NCBI GenBank assembly: GCA_018970965.1
Contig: JAGWVG010000134.1
Coordinates: 1-5,102, forward strand
DNA: 5,102 bases
DNA from: Alphaproteobacteria bacterium
Lineage (GTDB): Bacteria; Pseudomonadota; Alphaproteobacteria; Sphingomonadales; Sphingomonadaceae
Direction of reading: 5' to 3'
Shown: positions 1 through 5,102 of the stretch, piece after piece
How the letters are laid out: every line of letters starts with the position of its first letter
How positions within the stretch are numbered: the first letter of the stretch is position 1
The notes under the pieces: model-generated
Databases searched by the model: none
What the model was told of the DNA's origin: nothing
Seen by the model: only the letters and a program-made list of their open reading frames with translations
Translations under genes and position numbers: made by a program

Positions 1-1272
1 GCGGATTCCGAGACAGCCATTGCCACATTGGGGACACGCGATGGCATGATGTTGGATGCGGTTTTGCTCGATCATGCCATGCCTGATGATGAGGCTGTGG
101 CGTTGATCCGCGAAATTAAGGCCCGCCGCCACCAATTGCCCATTTTGATGCTGACACCCGTCAGCGATGTCGGAATGGCCGTGGCGGCCATTCGTGCGGG
201 CGCAACAGACTTTCTGGTTAAGCCCGTCGCGCCGGATCGGCTCTTGGCGGCATTGGACGTTGCAGCAAGTGATAGCCTTGCGTCTGGCGAATTGCGGCCG
301 CTGACAGAAAAGCTTTCAGCACCATTGCGCTTTGACGAAATTGTTGGGTCAACGCCCGATTTTCGCGCCGCAATGGCGATCGCTGCCAAAGCCGCCCGCG
401 CCCGAGTGCCCGTTTTGATTGAAGGGGAGCCGGGCGTTGGCAAAGAGATGTTGGCCGAGGCAATCCATGCGGCGTCGCCGCGGGCGAAGCGGCCCATATT
501 GCACGTCAATTGTGCAGCCATTCCTGCCAATATCATTGTCTCACATCTTTTTGGGCACGAGAAAGGGGCCTTTCCAGGTGCCTTTGCGCGCCATGTCGGC
601 AAAATCGCCGCCGCAGATGGCGGAACGCTGTTTCTGGACGACATCCACAGTCTCAGCCCAGAGGGGCAAGCTGCCCTGCTGAGCTATGTGACGACCAGCC
701 ACCTCATCCCGCTGGGTGCACGCATGCCAATTTCGGCAGATGTTCGGATTATCGCGGCGGCCAGCGGTCGGTTGGAAAATGCAGTGGCCGCCGGCCAATT
801 TGATGTTGAACTTTATGGCCGGTTATCCGCGGTCCACTGCACGCTGCCGCCGTTGCGGCATCGCCAGGCTGATATTGCGGCCTTATCCCGGCATTTGCTG
901 GCGCGCATCACGCGGCAACCGGGTTTGCGAGAATTGGGGATTACCGATGCGGCGCTTGAGGTTTTGGCAAGCTATGCCTGGCCAGGCAATGTGCGCCAAT
1001 TGCAGAATGTTCTCTTTCGTGCAGCGGTTCTGTGCGACGGCGACGCCTTAACCGCGTCTGATTTTCCGCATCTGGCAAGCCAGAGCCAAGGCCGCTCTGC
1101 GCGTGATAGTGGCATGGTCGGCCAAGAGGCGGGGGTGACCCTGTATCTCCCCGATGGCAATATGCGTCCGCTGGAGGATATTGAGGCGGATATTATCCGC
1201 CTCGCCATTGGCCATTATCGGGGGCGCATGACTGAAGTCGCGCGCCGATTGGGGATTAGCGAAGTCGCTTGA
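1..1272 (+). CDS. NtrC-like response regulator (receiver + AAA+), 5'-partial, degenerate, truncated HTH
   Basis: The frame is open from base 1, so the true start lies upstream; the TTG at 28 is not a start but falls inside the receiver domain. Visible order: the end of a receiver domain, with phospho-acceptor Asp in LLDHAMP (70-72), the Thr of LMLT and the Lys of FLVKP; a linker; an AAA+ domain with Walker A GEPGVGKE (about 424-447), FGHEKGAFPGA (about 550-582), Walker B LFLDDI (about 628-645) and WPGNVRQLQN (about 979-1008); then a C-terminal Fis-type helix MTEVARRLGI. The family is the two-component, sigma-54-dependent enhancer-binding activators. Several hallmark residues differ: GAFTGA reads GAFPGA, the Walker B Glu is Asp, the sensor I ATN reads AAS, and the first Arg of the FRxDLYxRL stretch is Asp. 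The protein stops at LGISEVA, without the usual recognition helix (typically like GRSTLYRKL). It may be a repurposed or decaying regulator. Homology is firm; activity is doubtful. Confidence 0.85.
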   Translation, partial: ADSETAIATLGTRDGMMLDAVLLDHAMPDDEAVALIREIKARRHQLPILMLTPVSDVGMAVAAIRAGATDFLVKPVAPDRLLAALDVAASDSLASGELRPLTEKLSAPLRFDEIVGSTPDFRAAMAIAAKAARARVPVLIEGEPGVGKEMLAEAIHAASPRAKRPILHVNCAAIPANIIVSHLFGHEKGAFPGAFARHVGKIAAADGGTLFLDDIHSLSPEGQAALLSYVTTSHLIPLGARMPISADVRIIAAASGRLENAVAAGQFDVELYGRLSAVHCTLPPLRHRQADIAALSRHLLARITRQPGLRELGITDAALEVLASYAWPGNVRQLQNVLFRAAVLCDGDALTASDFPHLASQSQGRSARDSGMVGQEAGVTLYLPDGNMRPLEDIEADIIRLAIGHYRGRMTEVARRLGISEVA

Positions 1273-1683
1273 TCAGCTGCGTGCCCAAAATGCTGTTGTC
1301 GCTGCCCACCCCGCGAGCGCCGCACCCCCCGTCAACACGGTGCCCCACAAAATATCGAGCAATGTGACCTTCAGGCTCCAGACTTTCAGTGTGGCAAAAT
1401 TCGTAAGGTCATATGTGGCGTAACAGAGGAAGCCGAGAACAGCGCCCTGCACCAGCGCGGTCTGCCAACGCCCTGTTTCCAATGCGGGGCTGACAGCAAA
1501 CCAGAGAATGCCTGCGATATAGATCAAATAAAACGCAATTGCCGGGCCCAGCCGAAGGCCGCCTAACAGGTCTCCAATTTCAGGCTGATAGAGCCGTGTA
1601 TACATGGTGCGCAGCCAAAAGCTGTCAATCACAGCAAAGGCAAGGCCGGTGAATATATAGCTGGCGATCATTCGTGCGATCAT
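1273..1683 (-). CDS. DUF2177 family small membrane protein
   Basis: A 136-residue hydrophobic protein with about four predicted membrane segments (roughly residues 5-24, 45-66, 74-92 and 105-128). It matches the DUF2177 pattern as I know it: IDSFWL near the end of helix 1, LYQPEIGDLL after it, the YDLTNFATLK stretch at 91-100, and LLDILWGTVLT at 108-118. Its function is unknown; it is probably an inner-membrane protein. The start is the ATG at 1683-1681, because GGAG (1694-1691) sits 7 nt upstream and the family begins here. The frame stays open further upstream into folP, but that stretch is not membrane-like and has no family resemblance. It is last in the minus-strand string, 67 nt after folP, and its TGA directly abuts the stop of the convergent regulator. 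A second ATG at 1671 is possible but lacks a comparable ribosome site. Confidence 0.88.
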   Translation of the reverse strand: MIARMIASYIFTGLAFAVIDSFWLRTMYTRLYQPEIGDLLGGLRLGPAIAFYLIYIAGILWFAVSPALETGRWQTALVQGAVLGFLCYATYDLTNFATLKVWSLKVTLLDILWGTVLTGGAALAGWAATTAFWARS

Positions 1684-1690
1684 CTTGGCT

Positions 1691-1694
1691 CTCC
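1691..1694 (-). promoter_or_regulatory. Ribosome binding site of the DUF2177 gene
   Basis: GGAG on the minus strand, 7 nt before the ATG at 1683. It settles the start over the longer upstream reading frame. Confidence 0.65.
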
Positions 1695-1750
1695 GCAAAT
1701 GGGGTCGGCAGCTTAGGCTGGTGGGCGTTGCTGGCGAGATGAACCTTGGG

Positions 1751-2877
1751 TCAGGCCAGTGTCGCGCTTGGCACCAGTGCTGTATCTCGCAGGCCGCGCC
1801 ACACGCGAAGCGCCTGTGCCGTTTCAAACACATCATGCACGCGAATGATCTGCGCCCCTTGCTCTGCGGCTTTCAAGGCCAGAGCAAGTGATCCGCCCAG
1901 CCGTTGGTCTGCCGCAGCCTCATTGGAGAGCGCACCAATCAGCCGCTTGCGGCTTGCGCCAAAGAGAATCGGCACGCCCAATGTGTGGAACAAGGACAGG
2001 CCATTGAGGATCTGGAGATTATGCGCAACTTGGCGTTTGCCAAAGCCAATGCCGGGGTCGGAAATGATCCGCTGCCGATCAATCCCTGCCGCCACCACTG
2101 CTGCAATCCGGCTTTCCAACCAATCATAAACATCGGTCAGCGCATCGCCATAGACATCATTGCTGTGCGGATCTTGCGGGGTGCCCGGAAAATGCATCAG
2201 CACAATCGGGCAAGTCTTTGCGCGGACGACGTCTAACGCGCGATCATCATAGAGCAGGGCCGAGACATCGTTGATTATATGTGCGCCAGCCGCAAGGCCT
2301 TGCTCCATGACTGCGGCTTTGCGTGTATCGAGTGAGAGGACAAGGCCGCTCTCTCGAAGCGCGTGAACAACGGGCAGGACGCGTTGAAGTTCATCACCCT
2401 CCCACAAAATCTTGGCGCCGAGGCGCGTAGATTCGCCTCCTAAATCGATGATGGCAGCGCCTTGTGCGGCGAGGCTACGGGCCTGTGCTGCGCAGCTTTC
2501 TGCATCTCCCAAATCGGCATTGCCGCCCGAAAAACTGTCAGGCGTCAGGTTTAAAATGCCCATGATCTGAGGCGTGTCGAGGGGCAGTGCGTGCTGCGCC
2601 AATTTCAAGGGCGCGCGCGGCTGCGTTGCGGCCTTCCGCATCGCCTCAATCCGCCGGGACTGTTCTTGGGGAAGTGCCGCGCACCAATTGTTGAAAGCCG
2701 CAACGGGGATCAGCCATTGCCCCGTGCGCTTGCCCGCTTCTTTCGCGATAATTTCCCAGGCCGAAAAAAACTGCAGGCCCCCTGCCAAGCGTTCGCATTG
2801 GCCATCGCCCCCAAAAGGCGCGTCAACAAAGGCCGTGGGCCGGGCGTAAAGCGTGGCCGAGGCGGTCGGCCGCGTCA

Positions 2878-2878
<1 letters not shown>
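1751..2878 (-). CDS. folP: Dihydropteroate synthase with N-terminal extension
   Basis: Joins 6-hydroxymethyl-7,8-dihydropterin diphosphate to p-aminobenzoate to give dihydropteroate in cytoplasmic folate synthesis; it is the sulfonamide target. 375 residues, against about 280 for the E. coli enzyme. The TIM-barrel core starts near residue 104 (IMGILNLTPDSFS). Residues matching the E. coli active site are present: Asn110 (E. coli N22), Thr151-Arg152 (T62-R63), Asp184 in LSLDTRK (D96), Asn203 in IINDVSA (N115), Asp274 in SDPGIGFGK (D185), Lys311 in GASRKRLIG (K221), and Arg346/His348 in IRVHD (R255/H257). Residue 153 is Leu (codon CTC, 2422-2420) where the family has the Pro of ESTRPG. The first ~100 residues (AGGLQFFSAWEII and onward) are not part of the standard core; I recall similar extensions in sphingomonad FolP. 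The ATG overlaps the ccrM stop as TAATG, and no Shine-Dalgarno is evident, so translation is probably coupled to ccrM. Confidence 0.95.
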
Positions 2879-4178
<1,300 letters not shown>

Positions 4179-4180
<2 letters not shown>

Positions 4181-4748
4181 ACAAGTCCAAAAAATGTTGT
4201 GCGACAGGTGCAAAAGAGCGTCGGTGAAGGGGGGAAGGGCCCAATTCGCGCAACGCCGCCATGTGCGTGGCCGATCCATAGCCTTTGTTGGATGCCCAAC
4301 CATAGCCGGGATAATCTGCATCTGCGGCAATCATCAGCCGGTCGCGATATTCTTTGGCGATAATGCTCGCTGCTGAAATGCAGGGGTGCAGCGCATCCCC
4401 GCCAATCACGGCCTCTGCTGGCCAGCGCCAGCGCGGCAGGTGATTGCCATCGACCAAAATCTGCGCAGGCTCTTGCCCATTGGCGCACAGCGCCTCAACC
4501 GCGCGCGTCATCGCAAGGAAGGTGGCTTGAAGAATGTTAATTTGATCAATCTCTTCGACGCTCGCGACGCCTATGCCCACATGGCAGTGCGCAAGAATTT
4601 CTGCTTCCAATATGGCCCGGCGTTTTGCGGTCAGTTTCTTGCTGTCGTCCAGCCCGATAATTCCCTCGGGGCATAAGATGACGGCGGCGGCAACAACGGG
4701 CCCTGCAAGAGGGCCGCGACCCGCCTCGTCGACACCTGCGATCAGCAT
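4179..4748 (-). CDS. rnhB: Ribonuclease HII
   Basis: Cleaves the RNA strand of RNA-DNA hybrids and nicks at single ribonucleotides in DNA, starting ribonucleotide excision repair in the cytoplasm. 189 residues, within the usual ~190-220. The family signatures are clear: [15 protein letters not shown] with the catalytic Asp7-Glu8, DDSKKLT at 34-40, the third acidic residue Asp100 in ILVDGN, and the fourth, Asp118, in [17 protein letters not shown]. The later [10 protein letters not shown] and [10 protein letters not shown] stretches and a C-terminal HRRSFAPV also fit. All four metal-binding acids are present, so it should be active. The ATG at 4748-4746 lies inside the end of thiD (ATGCTGA, 7-nt overlap) with no clear Shine-Dalgarno, suggesting coupling to thiD. 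The rnhB-ccrM order is, to my knowledge, common in alphaproteobacteria. Confidence 0.96.
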
Positions 4749-5102
4749 TGCGGAAGATCACGCACCGCTTGATGCCCCATTGGCCCATGTCCGCCGCCCA
4801 ATCCTGGTGCAGCGATCAGCGCGGCACGCACAAATTGACGCGCGCGGCCAATGGACTCCACCAGCGGCAAGCCCTGCCCCAACCCTGTGGCGATCGCGCT
4901 GGCCAAGGTGCAGCCTGTGCCATGCGTATGGCGTGTATCGATCCGCGCCTCTTCCCAGCGCATCACTTCCCCGTGCGTGTCGATAAGCCGATCTATGAGC
5001 AGATCGCCTTCCGCGTGCCCGCCTTTGATAAGAAGCTGCCCCGCGCGCTGAACGGCGGTGGCTTCGCCTCCTAATGCCTCTAATTCCGGCAAATTGGGCG
5101 TG
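4742..5102 (-). CDS. thiD: Hydroxymethylpyrimidine/phosphomethylpyrimidine kinase, 3' part only
   Basis: Phosphorylates HMP and HMP-P to HMP-PP, the pyrimidine half of thiamine. Only the C-terminal ~119 residues are here; the family is about 265 long, and the frame runs off the right edge. The visible sequence begins [10 protein letters not shown] (the family's TPN motif, 5101-5093), followed by [12 protein letters not shown], the phosphate/anion-hole motif [17 protein letters not shown] with the conserved Cys codon at 4912-4910, and the end [12 protein letters not shown]. It ends shortly after that motif with no fused ThiE domain, so it is a stand-alone ThiD. A TTG at 5092 is internal (the conserved TPN precedes it), not a start. 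Its stop overlaps the rnhB start by 7 nt. Confidence 0.94.
   Translation of the reverse strand, partial: TPNLPELEALGGEATAVQRAGQLLIKGGHAEGDLLIDRLIDTHGEVMRWEEARIDTRHTHGTGCTLASAIATGLGQGLPLVESIGRARQFVRAALIAAPGLGGGHGPMGHQAVRDLPQC

Noticed and set aside
72..644. Long minus-strand open frame opposite the regulator, and similar open frames on the plus strand opposite folP, ccrM and rnhB
   Set aside because: They are antisense to clearly recognisable conserved genes, with no family features of their own. Such shadows are expected at this GC content.
1255..1300. Frameshift rescue of the regulator's HTH by reading the +1 or +2 frame
   Set aside because: The alternative frames give only scattered matches (such as KSLDQLR or RSRLISCV) to the expected recognition helix, so I cannot claim a simple sequencing frameshift.
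1684..1836. N-terminal extension of the DUF2177 frame overlapping the end of folP
   Set aside because: The 51 extra residues are not membrane-like, overlap folP coding sequence, and the ATG at 1683 has a GGAG at proper spacing.

Overview
The window looks like chromosomal core sequence from an alphaproteobacterium, most likely a sphingomonad (Sphingomonadales) of moderate GC. The evidence is a CcrM-type GANTC adenine methyltransferase lying directly downstream of rnhB, a FolP with a long N-terminal extension, and a receiver/AAA+ regulator resembling a sphingomonad NtrC-like family. The assignment is from recalled protein families only; no search was run.

Layout. Nearly all of the right three quarters is one minus-strand gene string, read from right to left: thiD (3' part only, enters from the right edge), rnhB, ccrM, folP and a small DUF2177 membrane protein. 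Junctions are tight: thiD/rnhB overlap by 7 nt and ccrM/folP by 1 nt, while folP and the DUF2177 gene are 67 nt apart. The one real intergenic region is the 185 bp between rnhB and ccrM (3994-4178). On the left, a plus-strand NtrC-like response regulator (5' end outside the window) runs towards the string. Its stop codon abuts the DUF2177 stop codon with no spacer.

How the genes fit together. ThiD (thiamine precursor kinase), RNase HII (removal of RNA from DNA), CcrM (cell-cycle epigenetic methylation) and FolP (folate synthesis) are unrelated housekeeping functions in a conserved-looking neighbourhood. The rnhB-ccrM gap is the probable control point. It holds five GANTC sites (CcrM's own target; one overlaps the rnhB stop) within 152 bp, against five in the rest of the window. 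It also holds a perfect TTATCCACA DnaA box. This suggests that ccrM is controlled by its own methylation state and perhaps by DnaA.

Oddities. The NtrC-like regulator has changes at several positions normally essential for sigma-54 activation, and its helix-turn-helix stops before the recognition helix. FolP carries Leu where the family has the sulfonamide-relevant Pro of the ESTRPG loop. I found no RNA genes, mobile elements, CRISPR arrays or clear intrinsic terminators, and no wholly new system.
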